Positions 33,001-44,183 of a DNA stretch of 64,000 nt are shown one piece after another. This stretch comes from Aplidium turbinatum. Its lineage: Eukaryota > Chordata > Ascidiacea > Aplousobranchia > Polyclinidae. The stretch spans positions 5,977,823-6,041,822 of the forward strand of contig OU964935.1 in assembly GCA_918807975.1 (NCBI GenBank), read 5' to 3'. The position numbers and the translations under genes were made by a program. Numbering within the stretch: position 1 is the first letter of the stretch; each line of letters begins with the position of its first letter. Below the pieces are notes generated by a model that was not told the origin of the DNA, ran no database searches, and saw only the letters and a program-made list of their open reading frames with translations.

Positions 33001-35006
33001 GTGTACTTTGACAACGTCATCATTGGCGGTCGTAATTCTGAAGAACTGGAGAAGACCGCTGCAAAATTTCTACAATCCATGAAACGACGTAATATTACGC
33101 TCAATAATAACAAAACCGTCTATGGTGTGGAGAACATTAAAATCCTGGGTTACTGCATAGGAAATAGACAAATTAAGCCCGATCCTGAGCGTTTAAAAGC
33201 TCTTTGGGATTTACCACCACCCACTTCTAAAAAATCGCTACAGAGAACAATTGGGTTGTTTGCCTATTACGCTAAGTGGGTTCCGGGCTTCTCTGACAAA
33301 ATATAAAGGCTAAGGGAGTTGATGCCTTTCCTTTAAGCACGTTACAAATAAGCGACTTTCAATTCCTCAAAGAAGCTATTGCTAATGCATCCCTTCAAGC
33401 AATTGATGAGAACTCATCGTTTACCGTAGAATGTGACGCATCAGATGTAGCAATATCGGCTACTCTAAATCAAAGTGGGCGACCGGTAGCATTTATGTCT
33501 CGGTCATTACAAGGGAGCGAGCTACACTACCCTGCCATGGAAAAGGAGGCTACGAGTATTATTGAAGCCGTAAGAAAATGGTCCCATTTTCTGATTCGAA
33601 GGCATTTTACATTAATTACAGACCAAAAATTAGTAGCTTTCATGTTTGACAGCAAGAAGCGGACCAAAGTCAAAAACAATAAAGTGCTATGTTGGCGCCT
33701 CGAACTGGCATCCTTTTCTTATACTATTCGTTACCGTCCCGGCAAAGACAATACAGCACCCGACGCTTTATCGAGAGCATTTTGCGCAACGGTACCTGCT
33801 CGAAACATTAAATGTTTGATGGATATTCATAAAGAATTGTGTTGCCCGGGTTTAACTCGTTTGTTGCATTATGTGCGTTCGAAAAATTTGCCTTACTCGA
33901 CAACTGATGTTAAAAGAATATGTGAATCATGCAATGTATGCGCTGAAGTTAAGCCACGTTTCTTTAAACCCGTCCAGAGTAATTTAATCAAAGCGACTCA
34001 GCCCATGGAGAGGCTAAACTTAGATTTTAAGGGCCTCTTACCATCATGTTCTCGTAATATATATATATTGTGTGTCATTGATGAGTATTCACGATTTCCG
34101 TTTTGTTTTCCCTGTGTTGATACGTCGTCTGGCACAGTAATCAAGTGCCTTTCTCAACTGTTTGCAATGTTCGGTACTTGTAGTTTTATTCACACTGGTC
34201 GAGCCCAAAGTTTCATGTCTAGGGATGTTAAACAATTCTTGTTGGAAAGGGGTGTAGCTGTGAGCCACTCAACACCCTATCACCCGCAAGGCAATTCGCA
34301 AGTTGAACGTTACAACGGAGTAATATGGAAGGCGATACAATGTAACCTCAAGTCATTCGGCCTGCCTATAAGCAAATGGGAAAATGTCCTTCCGAACGCC
34401 TTACACGCATTGAGATCGCTACTGTGTACATCAACAAACTCTACCCCGCATGAGCGATTCTTCAACTTCTCTAGACGGTCGTCACACGGGAAGTCCCTTC
34501 CTGATTGGTTAAGCACTCCTGGCCCAATCTTACTGAGAAAGTTTAACAGGTCTAGCAAACACGACGATCAAGTCACGAAAGTGTTCTTAACCGAAGCCAA
34601 CCCGTTATACGCTCGGATCAAATACAGCGACGGCCGAGAGTCTAACGTGTCTCTAAGAGACTTAGCCCCGCATCCTGCTAATAATACCCCTTACGGGGAT
34701 ATTGTGGATTCTCCTCAATCATCGGAATATATTGTGGATTCTCTTCAATCATCGGACACAGAGGAAATGTCATTCACACCGAGTGATAGGTTGCCTTGCA
34801 GTGGCGCTTCACCGGGAAATAATTTCGATCAAGTCGAAGAAGTTGTTCGCGACCAAGCGATCGACTGCGATCCAGCAATCAATCCGCAATCAACAACGAC
34901 TGGTGACCTAACCCGATCAAGCCTTTCCAATGAAAATCCAAGAAGATCGTCTAGGTTCACCAAAGGGGTTCCTCCCGTTAGATATGGGGATACCATTACC
35001 TTTTAG
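33001..35006 (+). mobile_element. Gypsy RT end, RNase H and integrase region
   Basis: This carries the rest of reverse transcriptase, an RNase H segment (ECDASDVAISATL and ITDQKLVAFMFD), the tether and the integrase core. A low-complexity Ser/Asp-rich tail ends just before the purine tract and the 3' LTR. Confidence 0.85.
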
Positions 35007-35016
35007 AGTGGGTAAA

Positions 35017-35243
35017 TGTTATAATATATTGTTTTACGTTATTTCTACGTACTTTGTTTCTGTACTGCTCCTTGTTCTAATGATTACTTCGTTGGCGTGT
35101 TTTGTCCTTCTGGCTGTTCTCTATTTTGTGTTGCTTGTTGTTGTGAGCTACCTGCCTTCATTTTTAGTATGTTTTGAGTTGGGGTGGCCGCATTTTAAGT
35201 TGGTTAAAACTTTATGAATAAAATCATCTTTAGTTTCATGACA
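35017..35243. repeat. 3' LTR of gypsy element
   Basis: This is the second copy of the 227-bp repeat, preceded by a purine-rich AGAGTGGGTAAA. Confidence 0.85.
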
Positions 35244-36056
35244 GTGACAATCAACAGACAATCAATGACAGTGACATGACAATCAACAATCATCTCTTCA
35301 AGATCAATCCTTTAATGATAATAGTGAGAATCAATTTCACACCATCAGTGAAATGTATCTATGCCATGGATAAATAGGTTAGGTCCTACCTGGGTCCTAC
35401 CTCAACAGAAGGCGTGGATGGACTTCACTGAATCTATTAACAAAAACGTCCAGGTCTATTTTCTCGGTCATTTCCTTTTCAAACGCCAACAGAACCAAGT
35501 TCATCTGGAACATAGACCTGCGTGTAGGATTGTCTATCCAAGATTAGACCGAGAAGCCACTCTCACAAACCGCACTACTGGGCCCGAATGATGCCACAGT
35601 AGCGGCATGTTTATATGCATTCGGTAATGCCAGTCGTTGATTGATTGTAGGCTACAGTTCTTTCAGTACCGTACTGTATTGGAATCCCGGTGTTTTGCAA
35701 CTTCCACATGGCCGGTCATGTAGGAATTGTTTTGCGACTTGCAATTCCGCCTCTGATGAAATATCTATCTTCAGTTTCGTATAGCCTATAGTGGAATGAG
35801 CGATTCACGGTCCAAGAAGTTTTCATTTTTTCTTGAAAGGGCACGAACAGATGTGTAAAACCATGAATTGTCTGCAAATCTGAGTTCCAAACTGCAGTAG
35901 CCTATAGAAGCATACGGTACCTAGAATGCAAATGCCAAGGTGGTTGTCCGGTAGGCTACTTTAATAACGCTGAGTGGCAGTCAACTGCACAGTATTCTGG
36001 AGACTGATCGGCTATCACACTGCTTAGCTCAGTTGGAAACTGGTGTAAGCCTATAC

Positions 36057-37442
36057 CAGGGTTGCCATATTGGCGTTTTTCCTGCCAAATTCCACAAATT
36101 TGGCGTTTTTTGAAAGCGTTTGGCAGGAGAAAATTACGTTTGGCAGTTTGGCATTTTTTTGGCAGTTTTTACTTTAGTGTTTTTTTGGCATCTTTTGGCG
36201 TTTTTTTGTAATTATTACCTGTACAACTCACCACTAAAGTTTTTCAAATACTTTTATCAATGAAAGTCCATCAAAAAAGTTTAATTTATGGTCTGGAAAC
36301 TCTGAATTCCTAATTTAAACAAATGTAAGCTCCAGAGGCCTCTGGCGGCTGGCCAGTCACCAACCAAAGTTGGAGTTGGACTGGACAGCTGGAGGGATGC
36401 GTTTTGACATTTATTTTCTTGCCAATGGACTAGTAAGTGTTAACAGGTTATGGTTAATGATGCGATGTCACACCGTTTGAGTTGAAAGCATAGCGTAGGC
36501 CAGAGACCTTGTAGAAATTTGAACCGGAACCTGAATTGGTACCGGAAGTTCCTTAGTTAGTAAGTGACAATCAAGACCTGATGCCAGATATAAAACACGT
36601 TTGTAATGGGTCGCAAAAATTATCTGTATTTTGTGTTTTCTACACCAATCGTCCAAGAAGTTGAGGGCCAGATGCCATGTATTTGTGCTAATAACTGTAG
36701 CCTCTTGACATGTAAAGTTATCAGGTGTAGGTGTATTTCCTTCATGCCATTAACATTGTGAAAATCCTTAAACCTTAAAAGTGTTTGTGATATTTACCAA
36801 TGGTGTTTCTTGGCATTGTCCTCTTTTCACATGTTGAAGTTTAACACTGAGTTTTTTGTTTTTCAGACTTTGGCTAGATTGGTTATAAAGCATGCATTAA
36901 ATGAATGGCCTACTGTAAAAAGTAGATTGTGGGACAGAATGTTTGTGTCGCCAAGCAAGGAAAACAAACTTGAACTAACATACCACTACCAGTGATTCTG
37001 ATAATGAGGAATGCTATTGCATGCAGGCTAAACTTGTAAAACCTGCTAGAAAAGCAGCCCTCCCCCATAGATTCCCCCCAGGCCAATTGGTCTTTATCAC
37101 CTTCTTCTAATTGCGCTTCGTTGATACTTGATAGCTCCAACTATGTGGCTGCCTCCTACAACCTTTGAAAGTTTGTTTTAATTTAGCTTGATACATGCAG
37201 TTTGTGTTTCATTATTCATACTAAGTGGTCTATCAAGTTAAATTAAGACAATATACCATCAGAGCTACATTTTGCACCATATATAATGGTGTATGGCCTT
37301 GCTGGTTAACAGGACAAGCCGCACTAACAGTTTGGCAGTTTTTTTTTGGCAGTTTATTTGAAACCCTGAAAAGTTTGGCAGTTTTTTGGCGGTTTTTACA
37401 AAACATTTGGCAGGCAAAGCTATTTTGGATCTGGCAACCCTG
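36057..37442. mobile_element. hAT element with CAGGGTTGCCA ends, perfect TSD
   Basis: The ends CAGGGTTGCCATATTGGCG and CTGGCAACCCTG are inverted. The target duplication GCCTATAC is perfect (36049-36056 and 37443-37450). Both subterminal regions are built of TTTGGCGTTTTTTG and TTTGGCAGTTTTT words. The 1386-bp interior has no transposase that I recognise. It inserted into the hAT nest 30311-37772. Confidence 0.85.
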
Positions 37443-37780
37443 GCCTATACCAGTCTGGATCTTACCAGCAATAAATCTCGAGTCTGTCTGTTTAACAAAA
37501 CATTCGATCATTGGTGGGCCTACCATTAGACACACAATGTTTACAATTAAACAACACAAAAAAATTGAGTATATAAAACTAAAAAGTTAGCGAACAGAGC
37601 TAATTAACATAATTTTTTTCCAAGGTGGGGCCAACATTATCGCAGGGGGGTCAACATTATCGCAGGGGGGCTTTACCGTAACTAGGGGGGCGCAGGGCTT
37701 TGCCGTAACCATCCCGTAACTAGGGGGGCGCAGGGGCTTTGACCTCCTGCGCCCCCCCTAGTTACGGGCCTGCTTGTGAG

Positions 37781-38800
37781 TAGCCACTTTACAAGTCGAA
37801 ATTCTGCCACTAAACTTGACTAGAATGAAACCGCCAAACAATCATAAGCTACGGTTTAAGTGACGTAAAAAATGGCGAAAAGAAGATGATAGAGAGAGAG
37901 ATACCTTTTATTTTGTCTGTTGCGACAATAGTAGGCTACGGTACAATTATACACAATACGAATAAAATAGTAGCCTACCATAGCTACCTAAATACCACAA
38001 CAGACAGGAAGCAGCGAAAGACTATATCAGTCATCGAGTCAGCTGCTTCCCAGTTCTTAATGTGACAAATGTCAAGCATCGGCAAATTACGTTGAAACAA
38101 GATAGGCTGATGTTCAGTAATATTAATGAGAGAAAAGAAAGCATATGCTGCTGCGATTCTTAAGTGAAGTCCTGTGGTTTTATTCAAATATAAACTTTAT
38201 TTCGGGTGATTAAAAATAGGAAAAACTTTTGAAATCTATAAACGCTTGTAGCAAGAGCGTTTAAACTTCAGTGCAACCAAGAAAAGTTCAAGCCAATAAA
38301 TAGTACAAGGCTGCGAGTAAAAACATTTTCTGTAACAGTATTACAATACAAAAATAATCACAATTTAAAAAAGGTATTGGTCTATTGTGCTGTCATAAAA
38401 CAAATGGCTGAGTGACTCTCAGTGTGACCTGTTAGGCTGCATGAAACTAGCACAATGTGACCGTATAATTTGACAAACAAATTGAATAGAATGTAAATGA
38501 GAAATAATTGAGTGTAACCGAATAACACAATAGACCAATAATGTTTTCTTCAGACGAAATTTAACAAATCAAATCCAGACGACGTATCATTACAAAGTTT
38601 GAGCCCAAAATAACAATTTATGACAATTTGTGTCACTTTTCCACTGACATAAAGCAACAAAATTTAAATTCAATTTAAAAAAAATCAAACACTTTGCATT
38701 GAAATAAAAGCAAGAAAAAAAAAGCATTTTTGTCGATTTAGGCTAAGTGCGATTGATCCAAACTTGTCTGGCAGCCTTTCTTAAAAACTGACTAGGCTTG
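37781..38800. other. Stretch without a recognised gene
   Basis: This is AT-rich DNA between two hAT elements, and no features were seen. A frame at 37984-38187 is not supported. Confidence 0.35.
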
Positions 38801-39569
38801 ATTGCTGGCATGGTTGCCAGTTTGGATTTTTTAAAGCCAAATTTGAAAATTTAGGCTTTTTTTGAACCTCTTTGGATTTTTTTGTTTGAAAAAAAAATCC
38901 AAATGAAATTTGGCTTTTTTAGGCTTTTTTTTGTTTCATTCAAAAATTTCATGAGCGTTATGTTAAGAAGAGATCAAACTATAACAAAAAGAGAAAAATT
39001 GCCTTGAAAACCTTGAAGTGCTAACTCAATAAATACTAGCGTAACATGTTGTGATGGGATGATGATGATTTTTCAAGGCTTAAGTGCTTTGCACTTATCT
39101 AAAGTCTTTTCCCAAACTGCTCGAGTCCTCTTTGATCAGTTGCCAGTGAGATTTCTCAAGGTGATAATGTACAGGAAATAGAGCAACAATACAGGAAGAT
39201 AGGCTTTATTGACTGGTTGGTCATCTGAAACTGAAGTAGCCTATTTGCTGGAAAAATCCCAAAAGATACAGCAGATTTTTGGATTGGTGTCAAAACATAT
39301 ACAAATTCTGCAGGTACACATGGATTTGCAAACTTGGCCACATATGCTTTGTCTTGTTTAACAGATCAGTTTGTTTTTATTTCTGACCACCACAGTTGTA
39401 GAAGGGATTATTTCTACCGTCACTTTGACCAAAACAAAGGAGAGAAATAGAATGCGGTTGTAAATGTTGGACTAACTGCTGAGAATAAAAACGCATTTGA
39501 ATTCCTCAAAGCAATGCTGTAAACACTTCAAAGTACCGTTACACCAAGGATGCTATCTTTGTTTACATC

Positions 39570-40975
39570 AAAGAACCAAGGCCTCACCTGCAAACTGCTC
39601 CGCCTGCTCCCGGACAGGCACATGGTCCGCATGATCATGGAGCTCGTTTACAACAGAAGCTTTACTCTCACCACCGGAAGTGGTAAACCAAGCAGGTTAC
39701 GACGCCTTAAAAATGGCGTCCCTCAGGGATCTGTCCTGGCCCCCCTTCTGTTTAACATCTACACCCACGACTTGCCAATCACGGTATCCGCAAAGTATGC
39801 CTATGCCGATGATTTGGCCATTCTACACTTGTCGAATCATTGGGAAACATTAGAAGGGACTCTAAACCAGGACATGTCGACACTTTCGGCATACCTCCAG
39901 AGATGGAGACTGAAGCTCAGCGAAACCAAAACAGTGACGACAGCCTTCCACTTAAACAACCGGGAAGCAAAGCGTGAGCTCAAGATCAGCACCAATGGAA
40001 AAACCCTGCCCTTCTGCCCAAACCCTAAATATCTAGGGGTAGTCCTGGACAGGTCGCTCACTTACCGTCAACATTTGGAGTCACTACGCAAAAAGATCTC
40101 AACACGCACAGCTTTGCTAAGGCGTCTGGCCGGCTCTGGCTGGGGAGCCGGAGTTGATACCCTGCGCATTGCCACCATCGCGCTAGTTCACGCTCCAGCA
40201 GAATACTGTGCACCTGTCTGGAGCCGCAGTGCCCACTGCCATCAAATCGACACTGCCATAAACGACGCCCTGCGTATCGTGACAGGATGCCTGCGACCTA
40301 CACCATCGGAAAATCTCCCTGTCCTTGCAGGCATCCAACCAGCTGAGCTTCGTCGTGAAGAAGCCATCCTGTCTCTCTCTCGTCGAGCTACGAACCCCAA
40401 CCACTTACTCTACTCAAGTCTCTACGAGTCTGTGAACGAGAAACCTCGGCGACTGAAATCGAGACACCCATTTGTACGTGCCGCACAACTCCTGATGAAA
40501 AGTGCTGAAGACCAATCCATCAGTGCGGCAACCTGGGCGGACCACCAATGGAGCTCGGAGTGGAAGAAGAACTCCTCAAGACTCCAAAGTTTCATCTCCG
40601 ACACCAGCCACCATCCAACCGGAATGCATTTGCCCAGGAAGGCCTGGGTGCGGCTCAACCGCCTTCGTACTGGCGTCGGACTATTTCGCTTCAACATGCA
40701 CAAATGGGGGATGGCTCCATCCGCGATCTGTGAGTGTGGCATGGAGGAACAAACCGCAGACCACACCATCTGTAACTGCGCCATCTACCATGCGCCAAAT
40801 GGTGTGCGTGGACTGCGTGAACTGGATGACGAATCAATTCAATGGCTGCTCGACACCTGCCCAAACATTTAAACCGCGTCGCCGCCACTGCCCAAGGGTG
40901 GTAAAAGGCAGAGCCCCTCGACCCTTGAAGTGGCGAAGAACAAGGTTCAAACGAAGAAGAAGAAGAAGAACATGT
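39570..40975 (+). mobile_element. 5'-truncated LINE with (GAA)n tail
   Basis: The frame 39550-40872 carries the back half of a non-LTR reverse transcriptase. Motifs include NGVPQGSVLAPLLFNIYTHD, the catalytic YAYADDLAI, SETKT and PKYLGVVLDRSLTYRQH, then a thumb and a C-terminal Cys-rich CECGMEEQTADH segment. It ends GVRGLRELDDESIQWLL, typical of Jockey/I-type elements. The first RT motifs and the endonuclease are absent because of 5' truncation. The 3' end is a GAAGAAGAAGAAG tail at about 40957-40972. The frame is open, so the copy is fairly young. Confidence 0.8.
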
Positions 40976-41078
40976 ATCAAACTGACAAAGTTGACGAAGG
41001 TTCAGGAAACAAAGGTCTTTTGCGGGTGCTGCAAGAAGACGATGATCCAATTTTAAATTTCTTTACTAGATGTCTGCT

Positions 41079-41555
41079 CATCATCATCATCATCATAATC
41101 CATCGTCGGTTTGTTCCCCACTAGTGGGGGTGGCCGATTGTTTCCGCGCAGCAATTGTTTTAATCCCTTTTCTCCATTTCACCCTGTCCCTTGCATCTTC
41201 CTCCTTCAGTCCGACTTTTTTAAATTCATCCTTCACTTGTTGTTTCCACGTTCTTCTTGGACGACCGCGTTTCCTCTTCCCATCCACCTTTAGATCTAGT
41301 GCCTTTCTAAGAAAACTTCCTTCCTCCCTCCTTATCATATGTCCATACCATCTTACTCCATTTGCCCTTGCCAGTTGGTCTATGGTCTCTCTCATCTCTA
41401 GCATATCCAACAATTCTTCAGTCCTTTTTTCCCTTCTCGTTTTCACCCCACACATTGCTCTCACCATTGACCTTTCCGTTCTTCTCAGGATTGCCAGTTC
41501 ACTCTGCTATGTTTGTCTATTCGCTACAGACCCAGTCGCTTTAGGATATTGTTAA
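41079..41555 (-). mobile_element. 5'-truncated LINE 3' end with (TGA)n tail
   Basis: On the minus strand the frame 41093-41467 reads RANGVRWYGHMIRREEGSF, LRKALDLKVDGKRKRGRPRR and TWKQQVKDEFKKVGLKEEDA. This is the conserved C-terminus of an APE-type LINE ORF2 (NGVRWyGHvlRR...GkRkRGRPrktWrxqv). The (TGA)n tail appears as CATCATCATCATCATC at 41080-41095 on the plus strand. The orientation is opposite to the LINE at 39570-40975. Confidence 0.75.
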
Positions 41556-41923
41556 ACTGTTATTTTTGTCTTTTAATGTCTTTTCCCGACTGATTTTGTT
41601 TCTTATAAGCTAGTTTACAGGTAGCTTTGTGTCTTTTAAGGAAAAACATAGGCTTGTTAGAGTTTGTAGTAGATTTGGCTTTTTTTGGCTTTTTTTTTAG
41701 GCAAGTTTGGCTTTTTTTATTTTGGGCATCTGGCAACCCTGATTGCTGGCCAACGTTTATTTTTTATGTCTAAAACTAAGTAATTTATTATTAAAAACTC
41801 TTGCGCTGGTTTAATTAAATTGATTTATACCGATACAACACACACTAATCCAGAAAAGCTTAAAAAACAACTGAATTTAAAACAAAAAATTTTAGGAAGA
41901 AAATTAAGTGATGGATTTTTTGT

Positions 41924-42035
41924 CAGCTGGTTGGCTTAGGGGTTAGGGCTAGGAAGTACGGTAGTCATTTCATTGACGCGAGTTCGATTCCCACCACTGC
42001 TATTGCTCTTTTTCTTCTGTAATTACCAAATAAAG
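41924..42035 (+). mobile_element. Short tRNA-like SINE
   Basis: The A-box-like TGGCTTAGGGGTTAGGG and B box GAGTTCGATTCCCACC are spaced as in a tRNA. The body is short and ends near AAATAAAGTTC. The head cannot fold a full acceptor stem, so it is called as a SINE with moderate certainty. Confidence 0.45.
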
Positions 42036-42140
42036 TTCAAAACAAGCATTAACTCTCTGGATGAGTGCTAGAAGGGTCACAATTGGACGGTAGCCTCTTA
42101 AGGATGCAACCTAGTTCGTACCCTGTTCAAACAGTTCGTA

Positions 42141-43130
42141 GGGGAAGGGAAGGTAATTTGATACGGAAGGTAATTTGATACACCCCCCCTACAGAAATGT
42201 ACAAAAAATATTGGTCAAAAATATTGTCATTAGGTGGAAGATCTGTGAAAATAATGCCTACAAAAATTGCACCATGCAGCTAACTCGTGCTTTTATGGCA
42301 TAAAATTGTGAAAGTGTGTTTTTTGAGTATTTTCGTAAAAATTTTAACTCATGATTATCTTCGTCTGGAAAATTAAAGAAAAGTTTCTGAAAGATGAAAC
42401 CAAACTCATTTGACAGTTCATTGATAAGGCTTCAAGAGCATGTCACGTTTTTTTTGCAATGTGCATCCAAGCATACAAAAATCAGTATTTTATAACTTTT
42501 TTTGAAAAAGGTAAATTGATACATGTGGAGAAGGTAAATTGATACAGTATATTAAATTCTTTTTTGTGACTGTAATAAATGTTGACATTGATCTACTTGA
42601 TTTAAATAAGTTATTCTTTATTAACAAGACTTGCTACTTTGGGAAACAACTATTATATAAGCTTTCGTAGGCCTACACGCTATCTGCTGTCAAAAAATGA
42701 GAAAAGTGCAAAGCACTCCCCTTGAATAAGAACTCCAGCCAATGATCCTTCCCATGACCATCCCGCTGCAGAAGCTTCGCCGCACACATGGGCCTCAACA
42801 GTCATCTTTGCACCCAAGCACGCCAACCACATATTAAATTTTCATTTATTGCTTTGCTGTCAAAAGGGATTTCTGTATTAGTTTTACTGTATCAAATTAC
42901 CTTTCGGGTGTATCAATTTACCTTCCGTGGAAGGTAAATTGATACATTTGAGTGACGTTTTTAAAATTTCAATTAAAAAAAAGTAACAAAAATAAAAAAG
43001 TGAAAATGTTTTTAAAAAGTGTGTAAGGGATCAGACTTTCATTTCAGCTTAAAATCAATAGTTTGTGTCAGATAATTTTGAGTTAACAGGCAAAAATGTT
43101 AAAAGTGTATCAAATTACCTTCCTTTCCCC
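42141..43130. mobile_element. Tc1/mariner-like MITE, TA duplication
   Basis: The ends GGGGAAGGGAAGGTAATTTG and CAAATTACCTTCCTTTCCCC are inverted. TA flanks both sides (42139-42140 and 43131-43132), and removing the insertion restores the foldback sequence CAGTTCGTACCCTGAAAA. GGTAAATTGATACA words recur inside at about 42175, 42533, 42890-42950, so the element has several internal terminal-like repeats. It has no transposase. Confidence 0.8.
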
Positions 43131-43489
43131 TACCCTGAAAAGGCCGAGAGAAAAAATCAAAAAAAGCGGAAATCGCTGATCGCAGTTTCCGCAAACATTT
43201 TAAAATTTTCCCCCTGAAAAGATCGAGAGAAAGATAGCACAAAGCCGAAGTCGCTGATCGCAGTTTCCGCTAACCGTAACCCTTACCCTAACGCTAACCC
43301 TTAACCCTTACCCTAACGGTAGCCTCTAAGGATGCAACCTAGTTCGTACCCTGAACAGTTCATACCCTCAGTTTGTACCCTGAAAAGATCGAGAGAAAAA
43401 ATTAAAAAAAGCCGAAGTCGCTGATCGCAGTTTAATAGCACAAAGCCGAACTCGCTGATCGGGGTTTCCGCAAACAAACTCGAGGGTTA

Positions 43490-44030
43490 GGGTTAGCGGA
43501 AACTGCGGAAAAATATTTGCGGAAACTGCGATCAGCGAGGGTTAGGGCTAGAGCATAGATTACTCTATGGTTAGGGTAAAGGTTAGCGGAAACTGCGGTT
43601 AGCGAAAAAATGTTTGCGGAAACTGCGATCAGCGAGGGTTAAGGTTAGAGCATAGATTACTCTATGGTTAGGGTAAAGGTTAGCGAAAACTGCGATCAGC
43701 GAGGGTTAGGGTTAGAGAGCATAGATTACTCGATTGTTAGAGTTAGGGCCGAGTTAGGGTAAGCGGAAACTGCGGAAAAATGTTTGCGGAAACCGTGATC
43801 AGCGAGGGTTAGGGTTTGAGCATAGATTACTCTATGGTTAGAGTTAGGGTAAAGGTTAGCGGAAACTACGGAAAAATGTTTGCGGAAACTGCGATCAGCG
43901 AAGGTTAGGGTTAGAGCATAGATTAGTCTATGGTTAGGGTTACCGGAAACTGCGGAAAAATGTTTGCGGAAACTGCGATGAGCGAGGGTTAGCGTTAGGG
44001 TAAGGGTTACGGTTAGCGGAAACTGCGATC
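43490..44030. repeat. TTAGGG-containing minisatellite
   Basis: There are about six units of roughly 80-100 bp with GCGATCAGCGAGGGTTAGGG, TAGAGCATAGATTACTCTA, GGTTAGCGGAAACTGCGG and AAAATGTTTGCGGAAAC. This is the reverse complement of the array at 14230-14665. Confidence 0.75.
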
Positions 44031-44183
44031 AGCGACTTCGGCTTTGTGCTATCTTTCTCTCAATCTTTTCAGGGAGAAAATTTTAAAATGTTTGCGGAAA
44101 CTGCGATCAGCGACTTCCACTTTTTTAATTTTTTCTCTTGACCTTTTCAGGGTACGAACTGAGGGTACGAACTAGGTTGCATC

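Larger units (their letters stand above)
30901..35243 (+). mobile_element. Ty3/gypsy LTR retrotransposon, nearly whole, very young
   Basis: Two 227-bp LTRs (30901-31127 and 35017-35243) begin TGTTATAATATAT and end TTTCATGACA, and differ at about one position. The insertion is therefore very recent. Internal parts in order: a gag-like region with two CCHC knuckles (CYFCGSKSSHNRKNC and CFKCNKTGHWAIVC), a protease with ALIDTGSSKSF, a reverse transcriptase with YDLKSAYHQIPL, RNase H, and an integrase with HHCC-type and catalytic segments (STPYHPQGNSQVERYNG). The protease-RT-RNase H-integrase order is that of Ty3/gypsy. No envelope gene is seen. The coding region looks almost complete, with about two breaks. 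It sits inside the hAT nest 30311-37772. Confidence 0.9.
30311..37772. mobile_element. 7.5-kb hAT nest with CAGGCCCGTAACTAG ends
   Basis: CAGGCCCGTAACTAG at 30311 and CTAGTTACGGGCCTG ending at 37772 are perfect 15-bp inverted ends. Flanks CTTGTGGG (30303-30310) and CTTGTGAG (37773-37780) match 7 of 8, the expected hAT target duplication. The inner G-run at 30340-30360 and the GGGGGGCGCAGGG repeats near 37655-37760 are the subterminal sequence. Two later insertions account for most of the length: the gypsy element 30901-35243 and the hAT element 36057-37442. Removing them leaves about 1.7 kb of non-coding host element. Confidence 0.75.
38809..41741. mobile_element. hAT element split by two LINE fragments, perfect TSD
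   Basis: The ends CATGGTTGCCAG (38809) and CTGGCAACCCTG (to 41741) are inverted. They are flanked by the perfect duplication ATTGCTGG (38801-38808 and 41742-41749). Subterminal TTTGGATTTTTT / TTTGGCTTTTTTT words mirror the layout of the 36057-37442 element, so the two belong to related families. Own sequence remains at about 38809-39570, 40976-41078 and 41560-41741; the rest is LINE. No intact transposase remains. Confidence 0.85.
42093..44178. mobile_element. Foldback element with minisatellite and TA-flanked insertion
   Basis: The left end AGGATGCAACCTAGTTCGTA (42100) and the right end TACGAACTAGGTTGCATCC (to about 44183) are inverted. Forward copies of AAAAGATCGAGAGAAAAAAT sit on the left and reverse copies on the right. 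A second internal start, preceded like the first by GGTAGCCTCT, occurs near 43319, so at least two copies are fused or duplicated here. It contains the MITE 42141-43130 and the minisatellite 43490-44030. Confidence 0.65.

Noticed and set aside
37225-37590. Opposed frames over the hAT right end
   Set aside because: They are built of TTTGGCAGTTTTT repeats, with no protein similarity.
40183-41056. Minus- and plus-strand frames overlapping the LINE ORF (40183-40404, 40422-40784, 40502-41056)
   Set aside because: They are shadows of the reverse transcriptase frame in GC-richer DNA and have no family resemblance.
41070-41555. Plus-strand frame of 161 codons
   Set aside because: It is the antisense shadow of the minus-strand LINE C-terminus.
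43490-44030. CRISPR array or telomere
   Set aside because: The units are long, irregular and inside a eukaryotic foldback element. TTAGGG occurs as single steps, not as an array.
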